Assembly: GCF_000172175.1 (NCBI RefSeq)
Contig: NZ_ABJL02000008.1
Location: forward strand, 868,001-932,000
DNA from: Bacteroides intestinalis DSM 17393
GTDB lineage: Bacteria > Bacteroidota > Bacteroidia > Bacteroidales > Bacteroidaceae
Length of the DNA stretch: 64,000 bases
Direction: 5' to 3'
The notes beneath the pieces were generated by a model. The model did no database searches. It was given only the letters and a program-made list of their open reading frames with translations, and had not been told where the DNA came from. How positions within the stretch are numbered: position 1 is the first letter of the stretch; every line of letters starts with the position of its first letter. A program made the translations under genes and the position numbers. Of the stretch, positions 53,594 through 62,853 are shown one piece after another.

Positions 53594-55240
53594 TTATTTA
53601 GCTTGCTCTAACTGCAAAGTCTTTGTCGGCTGGTCACAAACTTCTGTAGGTCCGAAGTACTGAATCGGTCCCGGATATACATAGTCTGTAGTGATAGCCC
53701 ACTGATCGCGCTGAGCAGCAAATGCCTTGAATGGAGCACCATCCAGTTTCACCAGAGCTTTCTGGATAACCGGTTTCATTTCACCGTGACGGCGTTCCAT
53801 GTTCATCATCATCGTGATGGGCACACCACCTGCAATCCATTGGTCAGCAGGAGCTGTAGTGTTGCGTACAGAAGACATATAACCAGTCTTGCCGTTAGCA
53901 ATCAGAGAAGCAGCTGTATAACCCAGTGAGTAGCAATAGTCAGCATCGTAGTTAGACGGAGCAGCGCAACGGCCTTCATAACCGAAGAAGTGATGTTGAG
54001 AAGCGAACTTACCAACAAATTTACCTTCTTCTTTCCATGCAGCGAGCTTAGTAGCCACCATTTCCGACAACAGTTTTTCTGTTTCAATCAGAGATACCTG
54101 TACGTTTCCGTGCGGGTCGCGATCCAGCGTCAGCTGACGTGCAACGCCTTCGGGCAGGCTGGCATAGATAGCAGAATTTTCCGGAGACAGTTTGCGGATG
54201 ATATAATCACGTTGGTGAGATTTCTTAATCTGAGAGAATTCCTCAGCATTGGCAGCAAGGAAGTCGTTCAACTCAGCGATCAGACGTTTCATAGCCGGGA
54301 TGAATTCAATCAGACCTTCAGGAATCAAAACTGTACCGAAGTTGTTGCCTTGAGCAGCGCGGTTGGCTACTACCTGTGCAATGTAAGTTACGACATCGTC
54401 CAAAGACATATCTTTTGCCTCAACTTCTTCTGATACGATACAAACGTTAGGTTGCACCTGCAAAGCACATTCCAATGCAATGTGAGAAGCAGAACGTCCC
54501 ATCAACTTGATGAAGTGCCAGTATTTGCGAGCAGAGTTACAGTCGCGTTGAATGTTACCGATAACTTCAGAGTAAACCTTACAAGCAGTGTCGAAACCGA
54601 AAGAAGTTTCAATCATTTCGTTCTTCAAGTCACCGTCGATAGTCTTCGGACAACCGATTACCTGTACTCCACACTTCTTAGCTGCATAATATTCAGCCAG
54701 TACGCAGGCATTCGTGTTTGAGTCGTCACCACCGATAATAACCAATGCTTTGATATCAAGTTGCTTCAGGATTTCCAGACCTTTTTCAAACTGGTCTTCT
54801 TTCTCCAATTTGGTACGACCGGAACCGATGATATCGAAACCACCTGTGTTACGGTATTCGTCAATGATGTCTGAAGTCAGCTCCATATAGTTATGATCTA
54901 CCAAACCGCCGGGGCCAAGGATGAAACCATATAACTTACTGTCTTTATTCAAATTCTTGATACCGTCGAAAATACCGGAAATCACATTGTGACCGCCGGG
55001 AGCCTGACCACCGGAAAGGATAACGCCCACATTCATAGCAGGGAAGTTAACCACTTCGTCAGTAGCCTCAAACTTGATCAAAGGCATTCCGTACGTATTA
55101 GGGAACAACTTTTGGATAGCTTCCTGATCGGCTACAGATTGAGTAGCTGCTCCAGCTACCGCCTTAACGGCACCCTTCAGCGCTTTCGGAAGTTTGGGCT
55201 GATAAGCAGCCCTTGCAATTTGCAATGCACTTTTTGTCAT
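53594..55240 (-). CDS. pfp: Pyrophosphate-dependent 6-phosphofructokinase
   Basis: 548 residues, the length of the long PPi-dependent class. It phosphorylates fructose 6-phosphate with pyrophosphate, reversibly, in glycolysis (cytoplasm). VGVILSGGQAPGGHNVISG near residue 71 binds phosphate. GGDDSNT at 170-176 has the Asp typical of PPi-specific enzymes (ATP-dependent forms carry Gly there). PKTIDGDL at 198-205 holds the catalytic Asp202. The gene is single. A -7-like promoter was not found on its upstream side. Confidence 0.95.
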   Translation of the reverse strand: MTKSALQIARAAYQPKLPKALKGAVKAVAGAATQSVADQEAIQKLFPNTYGMPLIKFEATDEVVNFPAMNVGVILSGGQAPGGHNVISGIFDGIKNLNKDSKLYGFILGPGGLVDHNYMELTSDIIDEYRNTGGFDIIGSGRTKLEKEDQFEKGLEILKQLDIKALVIIGGDDSNTNACVLAEYYAAKKCGVQVIGCPKTIDGDLKNEMIETSFGFDTACKVYSEVIGNIQRDCNSARKYWHFIKLMGRSASHIALECALQVQPNVCIVSEEVEAKDMSLDDVVTYIAQVVANRAAQGNNFGTVLIPEGLIEFIPAMKRLIAELNDFLAANAEEFSQIKKSHQRDYIIRKLSPENSAIYASLPEGVARQLTLDRDPHGNVQVSLIETEKLLSEMVATKLAAWKEEGKFVGKFASQHHFFGYEGRCAAPSNYDADYCYSLGYTAASLIANGKTGYMSSVRNTTAPADQWIAGGVPITMMMNMERRHGEMKPVIQKALVKLDGAPFKAFAAQRDQWAITTDYVYPGPIQYFGPTEVCDQPTKTLQLEQAK

Positions 55241-55350
55241 TTTATCTAATTATTTAAAGGTGTTAGTAAAGTTTCGTTCAAAAGCGTCGCAAATTTCGTG
55301 TTTTTTTCTGAATTATGAAAGGAAGCGCACATCAAAAAAAATATGAAATG

Positions 55351-55382
55351 TTGGTTTATACCGTGGAAAGTACTTATCTTTA
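55351..55382 (+). promoter_or_regulatory. Promoter of the 55423-56256 gene pair
   Basis: TTG (55351-55353), 21 bp, TATCTTTA (55375-55382), one mismatch in the -7 box. The leader is about 35 nt. Confidence 0.5.
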
Positions 55383-55422
55383 CCGGAAATATTTCAATTT
55401 ATTCACTTAAAACGTAAAGATT

Positions 55423-55692
55423 ATGGCAAGTAGAAGAGAACTTAAGAAAAACGTCAATTATATCGCAGGTGAACTGTTCATGGAGTGTTTGGTAAATAGC
55501 TTATACGTACCCGGAACCGATAAAGCAAAAGCTGACGAACTGATGGGTAAAATCCTAAGTATGCAAGATGAATTTATCAGCCGCATCAGCCATACCGAGC
55601 CGGGAAATGTAAAAGGTTTCTACAAGAAATTCCGCGAAGACTTCAATAAGGAAGTAGACGCAATTATTGACGCTATCGGTAATCTGAAGTAA
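55423..55692 (+). CDS. Conserved small helical protein, function unknown
   Basis: 89 residues, predicted cytoplasmic and almost fully helical. MASRRELKKNVNYIAGELFMEC is basic at the N-terminus, and the last part (FYKKFREDFNKEVDAIIDAIGNLK) is amphipathic. I recall similar proteins in other Bacteroidetes but know no function. It lies 9 bp before an acyltransferase gene and should be co-transcribed with it. No metal or enzymatic motif is seen. Confidence 0.8.
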   Translation: MASRRELKKNVNYIAGELFMECLVNSLYVPGTDKAKADELMGKILSMQDEFISRISHTEPGNVKGFYKKFREDFNKEVDAIIDAIGNLK

Positions 55693-55701
55693 GCACCGGG
55701 A

Positions 55702-56256
55702 ATGAAAAAAGCAATATATAGCTTTATCTACTATCGCATTTTGGGATGGAAGACAAACGTGACGGTGCCGGATTATGATAAATGTGTGATAACTGCAGCA
55801 CCTCATACATCTAATTGGGATTTATTTATCGGCAAACTATTTTACGGAGCTATCGGGCGGAAAACCTGCTTCATGATGAAAAAAGAATGGTTCTTCTTTC
55901 CGCTGGGACTAATATTCAAAGCCGTGGGTGGCATACCGGTGGATCGGGGACGTAAAACATCATTAGTAGACCAGATGGCGGCAAGATTCGCCAGAAGCAA
56001 GAAATTCCAGCTTGCCATTACACCGGAAGGCACCCGTAAGGCAAATCCGAATTGGAAAAAAGGATTTTATTTTATTGCATTGAAAGCGCAAGTGCCTATT
56101 GTAATGATAGGTATTGATTATACCACCAAAACGATTTCTGCGACAAAGGCGATCATGCCGTCGGGAGATATCGAAAAGGATATGCGCGAGGTAAAGCTCT
56201 ATTATAAAGATTTCAAAGGAAAGAACCCGAAAAACTTTGCTTTAGGAAACATTTAA
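55702..56256 (+). CDS. PlsC-like 1-acylglycerol-3-phosphate acyltransferase family protein
   Basis: 184 residues, shorter than classical PlsC (about 240). The catalytic HX4D motif is HTSNWD (His35, Asp40). The glycerol-phosphate binding motifs are GGIPVDRG (about 76-83) and PEGTR (108-112). It transfers acyl chains to lysophospholipid or a similar acceptor at the inner membrane; the exact acceptor is not clear for this short class. It follows the small helical gene after 9 bp. Confidence 0.88.
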   Translation: MKKAIYSFIYYRILGWKTNVTVPDYDKCVITAAPHTSNWDLFIGKLFYGAIGRKTCFMMKKEWFFFPLGLIFKAVGGIPVDRGRKTSLVDQMAARFARSKKFQLAITPEGTRKANPNWKKGFYFIALKAQVPIVMIGIDYTTKTISATKAIMPSGDIEKDMREVKLYYKDFKGKNPKNFALGNI

Positions 56257-56299
56257 GTTTCAACTGCAGGATTACGCAAATTATACGGATATGACCCGA

Positions 56300-56380
56300 A
56301 CCATATCAAGTCCGTGTTTGCTCCGTATCTATAACTACGGACTTGGTATGGACTTGGTACGGCCTTGACACGGACTTGGT
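56300..56380. repeat. 11/22-bp periodic repeat with inverted arm
   Basis: From 56337 four 11-bp units follow each other, ACGGACTTGGT, ATGGACTTGGT, ACGGCCTTGAC and ACGGACTTGGT, i.e. two 22-bp units. The left segment ACCATATCAAGTCCGT (56300-56315) is an inverted copy of the first units, so a hairpin is possible. TTTGCTCCGTA (56317-56327) also occurs in the GH115 leader at 27883-27893. The array sits between two same-strand genes. Confidence 0.7.
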
Positions 56381-56404
56381 AGGAGGAAGAATTCTCTTCC
56401 TTCA

Positions 56405-57238
56405 ATGGATAGGACTAAAACAGATTTTTATAGTATGCGTGTAACTCTATTACAAACAGATATTGTTTGGGAAGATAAACAAGAAAATCTCCGCTTGCTC
56501 CGGGAAAAGCTGATAAAGCTCCGTGGAGAAGCGGAGATTGTTGTCTTGCCCGAAACTTTCTCTACCGGTTTCAGTATGGATAGCCGGAGACTGGCTGAGC
56601 CGGTATCAGGTGAAACAATTTCCACCCTGCGTCAGTGGGCAGCAGAATTCCATTTGGCTATTACGGGCAGTTACATAGCCTGTGATGAAAGCAGCACCTC
56701 TCTCCAAGCCCTCCCCTGCTACAATCGTGCTTTTTTCCTGACTCCTGAAGGAGAAGCTTATTACTACGATAAACGACACCTTTTTCGCATGGGCCAGGAA
56801 ACGGAGCATTTTACAGCAGGTAGCCAACGCCCTGTCATCTCCTACCGAGGGTGGAATATACTGCTGCTGGTCTGCTATGACCTTCGCTTCCCGGTATGGA
56901 GCCGGAACGTAAATAATGAATATGATCTTCTGATATACGTTGCCAACTGGCCCGTTCCCCGCCGTCGGGTGTGGGATATTTTGTTGCAAGCCCGTGCACT
57001 CGAAAATATTAGTTATGTTTGCGGTGTCAATCGCATTGGTACGGATGGAAATCAAATGCCATATAGTGGCGGCAGTGTCATTTATTCGCCAAAGGGCGAT
57101 TTGCTTACCAGCGTGCCCGACTATGAAGAAGGAACCACCACCGCAACTCTCGACCTCTCTGTACTGAGAGAATTTAGACAAAAATTTCCCGCATGGAAAG
57201 ATGCGGACGCTTTTTCAATTAGATTATGGAACGAATGA
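56405..57238 (+). CDS. Nitrilase-family omega-amidase (YafV-like)
   Basis: 277 residues. The nitrilase triad is Glu50 (LPETFSTGF), Lys123 (YDKRHLF) and Cys157 (LLVCYDLRFP). The FSTGFSMD and RHLFRMGQE segments are typical of the omega-amidase group, which deamidates 2-oxoglutaramate or 2-oxosuccinamate in the cytoplasm as metabolite repair. The ATG at 56435 (MRVTLLQTDIVW) is an equally good start and begins exactly at the first beta strand; AGGAGG at 56381-56386 is too far from either. The last 13 bases overlap the next gene. Confidence 0.88.
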   Translation: MDRTKTDFYSMRVTLLQTDIVWEDKQENLRLLREKLIKLRGEAEIVVLPETFSTGFSMDSRRLAEPVSGETISTLRQWAAEFHLAITGSYIACDESSTSLQALPCYNRAFFLTPEGEAYYYDKRHLFRMGQETEHFTAGSQRPVISYRGWNILLLVCYDLRFPVWSRNVNNEYDLLIYVANWPVPRRRVWDILLQARALENISYVCGVNRIGTDGNQMPYSGGSVIYSPKGDLLTSVPDYEEGTTTATLDLSVLREFRQKFPAWKDADAFSIRLWNE

Positions 57239-60200
57239 GAACTAAACACCGTATAGCTGACAAGCTATTCTTTCTGTTACTGACTATCGCAGTTTTTTCC
57301 TCTTGCGCAAACAGCAAAAAGGATATTGTTCCTTCTGCCGAGTATGCACCTTTTGTGAATGCATATACGGGAGGAGTTATCTCGCAGACTTCGAATATAC
57401 GCATAGAACTGACACAAGATCAGCCTATGGTAGATTTGAACAATGAACTGAAAGAAAATCCATTCAGTTTCTCCCCATCTCTGAAGGGTAAAGCCTATTG
57501 GGTCAGCAACAATACGATTGAATTCGTTCCTGAACCAGGAACTTTAAAGCCGGGAGAATTCTATGAAGGTACATTCCAATTAGGTCGGTTTGTAGAAGTG
57601 GACAGTCGCCTGAAAGAATTCAAATTCTCTTTCAGAGTACAGGAGCCCAATTTCACACTATATGTTGAACCGCTGACAACCATCGACGTAGATAGCCATG
57701 GCGACCTGGTGACGCTGAAAGGTGAAGTACGTTTCAGTGATGCCACTTCCAAAGAAGCAGTTGAGAAAATGCTCTCTGCCAAAGGTGGAAACGGCCAAAG
57801 CTATCCGGTCAGTATCACTCCGACAGATCATCCGACACGCTACCTGTTTGAAATAGCCGGTGTCATTCGCGAAGCAGAAGACTATCAGTTGGAAATCACC
57901 GCTAATGGCAGTCCTGCAGGAATCGACCGCAAACTGGCAGAAAACGTACTGATCCCTGCCAAGAATGATTTCCGTTTCCTCTCTGCCAAACGCATTGACG
58001 AACCGGAAAATGGAATTGAAATAGTATTCTCCGATCCTGTTTCTACCACACAAGACCTGAACGGATTGATTGAAATCCCCGAAGTATCATCTTCTATATT
58101 TCAAGTGGAGAATAATAAAGTATACATCTACTTTGAAGCCAACCAACTGAGCAAACTGACTTTGAAGATACATGAAGGAGTGAAAAACAGCCGGGATAAA
58201 TCGCTCGGAACATCACACTCCATCGCATTCAGCGAACTGAATCTGAAACCACAAGTGAGTATGTCTACATCAGCCGCTATCCTGCCCGACTCCAAAAGTT
58301 TGATCATCCCGTTCCGGGCAGTCAATCTCTATGCGGTAGATTTAAGCGTGATCCGTATTTTTGAAAACAATGTACTGATGTTCATGCAGACCAATACGCT
58401 TTCATCCGCCAGTGAACTGCGCCGTTCCGGACGATTGGTTTACCAAAACACATTGTGGCTGAGTAAGGACAGCACAAAAGATGTACACCGATGGGAAGAC
58501 TATTCAATAGACCTTGCCGGACTGATTCGGCAGGAACCGGGTGCTATCTACCGTGTCATACTTTCTTTCCGGCAAGAATACTCTGCTTATCCTTGCAGCG
58601 GGACAGAAAAACAAGTGATGAGCTTTGCAGACAATACTGTTTCAGAGGGATTGACGAAAGTCAGCGGAAATAGTACTTTCGAAGAAAATGAAGCAGAATG
58701 GGATACCCCGGAAACTTATTTCTACTATAATGGTAACATAAAGATGGACTGGAGTCAGTATAACTGGCGGGAACGTAACAATCCTTGCCATCCCTCCTAC
58801 TATATGGACTCTGACCGGGCAGCATCGTGCAACGTATTTGCCTCCAATATAGGAATGATTGTAAAACGGAATTCACTGAACAAGCTATGGATTGCCGTAA
58901 GCAATATCCTAGATACCAAACCGATGGAGAAAGCTAAAGTAACTGTTTACAACTTCCAGTTGCAAGTCATCGGAACCGGTGAAACGAATAGTGAAGGATT
59001 TACGGAAATCACTCCGCAAGGTGTTCCTTTCATTGTGGTAACCGAAGTAGAGAAGCAGAAAGCTTACGTTCGTGTGGCAGATGGCGAAGAACAATCTGTC
59101 AGCCGGTTCGATGTAGGCGGAAAAGACATTCAGAAAGGATTGAAGGGATTCGTCTATGGCGAAAGAGGGGTATGGCGACCGGGAGATACGCTGCATGTAA
59201 GCTTTATTATGGAAGACCGTGAAAAAAGGATTCCGGATAAACACCCCGTAGCATTGGAATTGTATAATCCGAGAGGACAATTCTATACCAAAATGATCTC
59301 TACGCAAGGTGTAAACGGTTTCTACACATTTGACCTGCCGACACGCCCCGAAGACCCGACGGGATTATGGAATGCTTACGTCAAAGTAGGTGGAACCGCT
59401 TTCCACAAAAGCCTCCGCATAGAAACAGTGAAGCCAAACCGCCTGAAAATTAATCTGAAACTGCCGGAGAAAGTGATACAAGCCTCCACCAAAGAGATGC
59501 CCGTAATGCTTACTTCCACATGGCTGACAGGCGCCACAGCTTCACGGTTGAAAACCAAAGTGGAAATGTCCCTGTCAAAAGTAAATACGCAATTTAAGAA
59601 CTACGGGCAATACATATTCAATAATCCGGCTACCGAATTTACAACTGTGAAAAACGATGTATTCGACGGAACATTGGATGCGGAAGGAAAAGCCAACTTT
59701 ATGTTGAAACTTCCGGCTGCCACCAATGCCCCGGGAATGCTGAATGCAACCTTAACCAGCCGTGTATTCGAACCGGGAGGAGATGCCAGTATTTACACGC
59801 AAAGCATTCCGTTCTCTCCATTCTCATCTTATGTGGGTATTAATCTGAACCAGCCGAAAGGAAAATACATCGAGACAGACCAAGATCATGTATTCGACAT
59901 TGTCACCGTAAATGCAGAAGGACAAGTAGTGAACCGCTCCAATCTGGAATATAAGATTTACCGCATCTCCTGGAGCTGGTGGTGGGAAAACCGGGACGAA
60001 TCATTCGGAACATACGTCAACAGTAGCTCCATCACTCCCGTAGCCAGTGGCAATATACAGACTACAGGCGGAAAGGCAACCTTCAAATTCCGGGTAAATT
60101 ATCCGGACTGGGGACGTTACCTGGTTTATGTAAAAGATAAGGAAAGTGGGCATGCCACCGGTGGAACTGTTTATATAGACTGGCCGGATTGGCGCGGACG

Positions 60201-62844
60201 TTCAAGCAAGACAGACCCCAGCGGCATTAAAATGCTTGCTTTCTCTCTGGATAAAGACTCGTATGAAATAGGTGAAACGGCAACAGCCATCATTCCTGCC
60301 GCTGCGGGAGGACGTGCATTGGTAGCCCTGGAAAACGGTTCAACCGTTCTGCAACGTGAATGGATTGAAGTTTCCAACAACGGAGACACAAAGTATTCTT
60401 TCAAAGTGACTCCGGAAATGGCGCCGAACGTTTACCTGCACATCAGCCTGTTGCAACCTCATGCACAGACAGTGAACGATTTGCCGATACGTATGTACGG
60501 TGTGGTTCCGGTATTGGTGACTAATAAACAAACAATATTGCAACCGCAAATTAAAATGCCGGAAGTGCTGCGGCCGGAAACGGACTTCACCGTTACCGTC
60601 AGTGAAAAAAGCGGCAAGCAGATGACCTACACATTGGCCATTGTAGACGACGGATTACTCGACCTGACTAATTTCAAGACTCCCGATCCGTGGAATGAAT
60701 TCTATGCCCGCGAAGCATTGGGCATCCGCACCTGGGATATGTATGACGATGTACTCGGAGCATCTGCCGGACGCTACAGTTCATTGTTCAGTACGGGCGG
60801 TGATGAGACATTGAAACCGGCCGATGCAAAAGCGAACCGCTTTAAGCCGGTAGTGAAATTTATCGGTCCGTTCTATCTGGATAAAGGAAAACAGAAGACG
60901 CACACGCTGAAACTACCGATGTACGTAGGTTCTGTACGTACGATGGTGGTAGCGGGGCAAGACGGAGCATACGGAAAAGCGGAAAAGACTTCTTTCGTGC
61001 GGACACCATTGATGTTGTTGTCCACACTACCCCGTGTGCTGAGCACACAAGAAGAGATTACCGTTCCGGTGAATGTTTTCGCCATGGAGAAGGAAGTGAA
61101 GAGTGTATCGGTATCCATCCAGGCTTCAGGTGGAGGTGTGCAGGTAATCGATCCCAATAAACAATCTATTACTTTCAGTCAACCGGGTGACCAACTCGTT
61201 TACTTTAAGATAAAGACCGGAAATAAAACAGGAAAAGCAACGATACATATCACTGCCAGCGGTGGCAGCCAGCAGGCGAAAGAGACCATTGAAATCGAAG
61301 TCCGGAACCCGAATCCGGCAGTGACCTTCCGTAACAGTCAATGGGTGGAAAAAGGAGAAAGTGTAACACTTCCTTATGCATTGAATGGTGCTTCTCCAGC
61401 AAGCAGCCGTATGCTGCTGGAAGTTTCACGCATTCCTTCGGTAGATATCAGCCGCAGGTTCGACTACCTGTATAATTATCAGCATCATTGCACGGAACAG
61501 CTGACTTCCAAAGCTCTACCGCTATTATTCGTCAGCCAGTTTAAAGCTGTGGATGAGGAAGAAGCTCAAAAGATTAAAACTAACGTACAGGAAGCGATAC
61601 GGCAACTCTATGCACGCCAAATTCCGAATGGCGGTTTTGTATACTGGCCGGGGAATGCCAGTGCTGATGAGTGGATTACTTCTTATGCGGGCATGTTCCT
61701 CATACTGGCACAGGAGAAAGGCTACGCTGTCAACTCGAATGTACTGAATAAGTGGAAACGCTTCCAACGTGCTGCTGCCCAGAACTGGCGGATGCCGGAT
61801 CAAGATGACAGTTGGGGTTACTGGCAAACGGGAGTGCAACAGGCATACAGGTTGTACACACTGGCATTAGCCGGTGCACCTGAGCAGGGTGCCATGAACC
61901 GGATGAAAGAACAAGCTAACCTGCCTCTGCAAGCCAAATGGAGACTGGCAGCCGCTTATGCCCTGACGGGTAAGATGAAACCGGCGGAAGAATTGGTATT
62001 TAAGGCGGAAACCACCATTGCCCCCTATTCTTCACAGAACTACATCTACGGTTCGTATGATCGTGACGAAGCTATGATACTGGAAACTTTACTCCTGATG
62101 AACCGCGACCAGGCGGCATTGCAACAGGCGAAGAAGGTATCCAAGAATTTGGCCGAAGAGAATTGGTTCAGTACACAGTCCACTGCTTTCTCATTGATGG
62201 CGATGGGACGTCTGGCTGAGAAACTTTCAGGTACTCTGGACTTCACTTGGACCTGGAACGGGAAACAGCAACCCGTAGTAAAATCAGCCAAGGCTGTATT
62301 TACAAAGGAACTGTCCACTTCACCGGCTTCGGGTAATATTATAATAAAGAATGAAGGTAAAGGTGCATTAAGTGTGGACCTCATTACACGCACGCAATTA
62401 CTTAATGACACGTTACCCGCAATATCCAATAACCTCCGCCTGGACGTAAAATATACGGATATGAACGGAGCGACGATATCCATAGATGATATCAAGCAGG
62501 GAACAGACTTTATGGCAGTCATCACCGTAGGTAATATCAGTGGAACCACCGCTTACAGTAATCTGGCATTAACACATATCCTGCCGTCAGGTTGGGAGAT
62601 TTACAATGACCGGTTGATGACTCCGGAAGCGACACCTACCCGTGAGTATACCTACCAGGATATTCGTGACGACCGTATATTGACCTATTTCGACTTGCGT
62701 CGCAGCGAGCTGAAAAAGTTCACCATAAGACTGCAAGCTACGTATGCAGGTAATTTCATTTTACCGGCTATCCAGTGCGAAGCCATGTATGACGGTTCGG
62801 CACAGGCACGAACCAAGGCGGGAAGAACGACTGTCAGCCGTTAA
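57226..62844 (+). CDS. Bacterial alpha-2-macroglobulin family lipoprotein with thioester
   Basis: 1872 residues. The lipoprotein signal ends FSSC (Cys27). The long run of MG domains includes FVYGERGVWRPGDTLHVSFIMED (about 645-667) and the bait-type region. The thioester motif CTEQ is at 1422-1425, inside QHHCTEQL, followed by the helical toroid (NGGFVYWPGNASADEWITSYAGMFL). Bacterial homologues (YfhM type) are thought to trap proteases that attack the envelope. It overlaps the amidase gene by 13 bp. The next gene is penicillin-binding protein 1C, the same pairing as yfhM-pbpC in E. coli. A second start (codon 4) is possible. Confidence 0.93.
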   Translation: MERMRTKHRIADKLFFLLLTIAVFSSCANSKKDIVPSAEYAPFVNAYTGGVISQTSNIRIELTQDQPMVDLNNELKENPFSFSPSLKGKAYWVSNNTIEFVPEPGTLKPGEFYEGTFQLGRFVEVDSRLKEFKFSFRVQEPNFTLYVEPLTTIDVDSHGDLVTLKGEVRFSDATSKEAVEKMLSAKGGNGQSYPVSITPTDHPTRYLFEIAGVIREAEDYQLEITANGSPAGIDRKLAENVLIPAKNDFRFLSAKRIDEPENGIEIVFSDPVSTTQDLNGLIEIPEVSSSIFQVENNKVYIYFEANQLSKLTLKIHEGVKNSRDKSLGTSHSIAFSELNLKPQVSMSTSAAILPDSKSLIIPFRAVNLYAVDLSVIRIFENNVLMFMQTNTLSSASELRRSGRLVYQNTLWLSKDSTKDVHRWEDYSIDLAGLIRQEPGAIYRVILSFRQEYSAYPCSGTEKQVMSFADNTVSEGLTKVSGNSTFEENEAEWDTPETYFYYNGNIKMDWSQYNWRERNNPCHPSYYMDSDRAASCNVFASNIGMIVKRNSLNKLWIAVSNILDTKPMEKAKVTVYNFQLQVIGTGETNSEGFTEITPQGVPFIVVTEVEKQKAYVRVADGEEQSVSRFDVGGKDIQKGLKGFVYGERGVWRPGDTLHVSFIMEDREKRIPDKHPVALELYNPRGQFYTKMISTQGVNGFYTFDLPTRPEDPTGLWNAYVKVGGTAFHKSLRIETVKPNRLKINLKLPEKVIQASTKEMPVMLTSTWLTGATASRLKTKVEMSLSKVNTQFKNYGQYIFNNPATEFTTVKNDVFDGTLDAEGKANFMLKLPAATNAPGMLNATLTSRVFEPGGDASIYTQSIPFSPFSSYVGINLNQPKGKYIETDQDHVFDIVTVNAEGQVVNRSNLEYKIYRISWSWWWENRDESFGTYVNSSSITPVASGNIQTTGGKATFKFRVNYPDWGRYLVYVKDKESGHATGGTVYIDWPDWRGRSSKTDPSGIKMLAFSLDKDSYEIGETATAIIPAAAGGRALVALENGSTVLQREWIEVSNNGDTKYSFKVTPEMAPNVYLHISLLQPHAQTVNDLPIRMYGVVPVLVTNKQTILQPQIKMPEVLRPETDFTVTVSEKSGKQMTYTLAIVDDGLLDLTNFKTPDPWNEFYAREALGIRTWDMYDDVLGASAGRYSSLFSTGGDETLKPADAKANRFKPVVKFIGPFYLDKGKQKTHTLKLPMYVGSVRTMVVAGQDGAYGKAEKTSFVRTPLMLLSTLPRVLSTQEEITVPVNVFAMEKEVKSVSVSIQASGGGVQVIDPNKQSITFSQPGDQLVYFKIKTGNKTGKATIHITASGGSQQAKETIEIEVRNPNPAVTFRNSQWVEKGESVTLPYALNGASPASSRMLLEVSRIPSVDISRRFDYLYNYQHHCTEQLTSKALPLLFVSQFKAVDEEEAQKIKTNVQEAIRQLYARQIPNGGFVYWPGNASADEWITSYAGMFLILAQEKGYAVNSNVLNKWKRFQRAAAQNWRMPDQDDSWGYWQTGVQQAYRLYTLALAGAPEQGAMNRMKEQANLPLQAKWRLAAAYALTGKMKPAEELVFKAETTIAPYSSQNYIYGSYDRDEAMILETLLLMNRDQAALQQAKKVSKNLAEENWFSTQSTAFSLMAMGRLAEKLSGTLDFTWTWNGKQQPVVKSAKAVFTKELSTSPASGNIIIKNEGKGALSVDLITRTQLLNDTLPAISNNLRLDVKYTDMNGATISIDDIKQGTDFMAVITVGNISGTTAYSNLALTHILPSGWEIYNDRLMTPEATPTREYTYQDIRDDRILTYFDLRRSELKKFTIRLQATYAGNFILPAIQCEAMYDGSAQARTKAGRTTVSR

Positions 62845-62853
62845 GTTCGTTTC

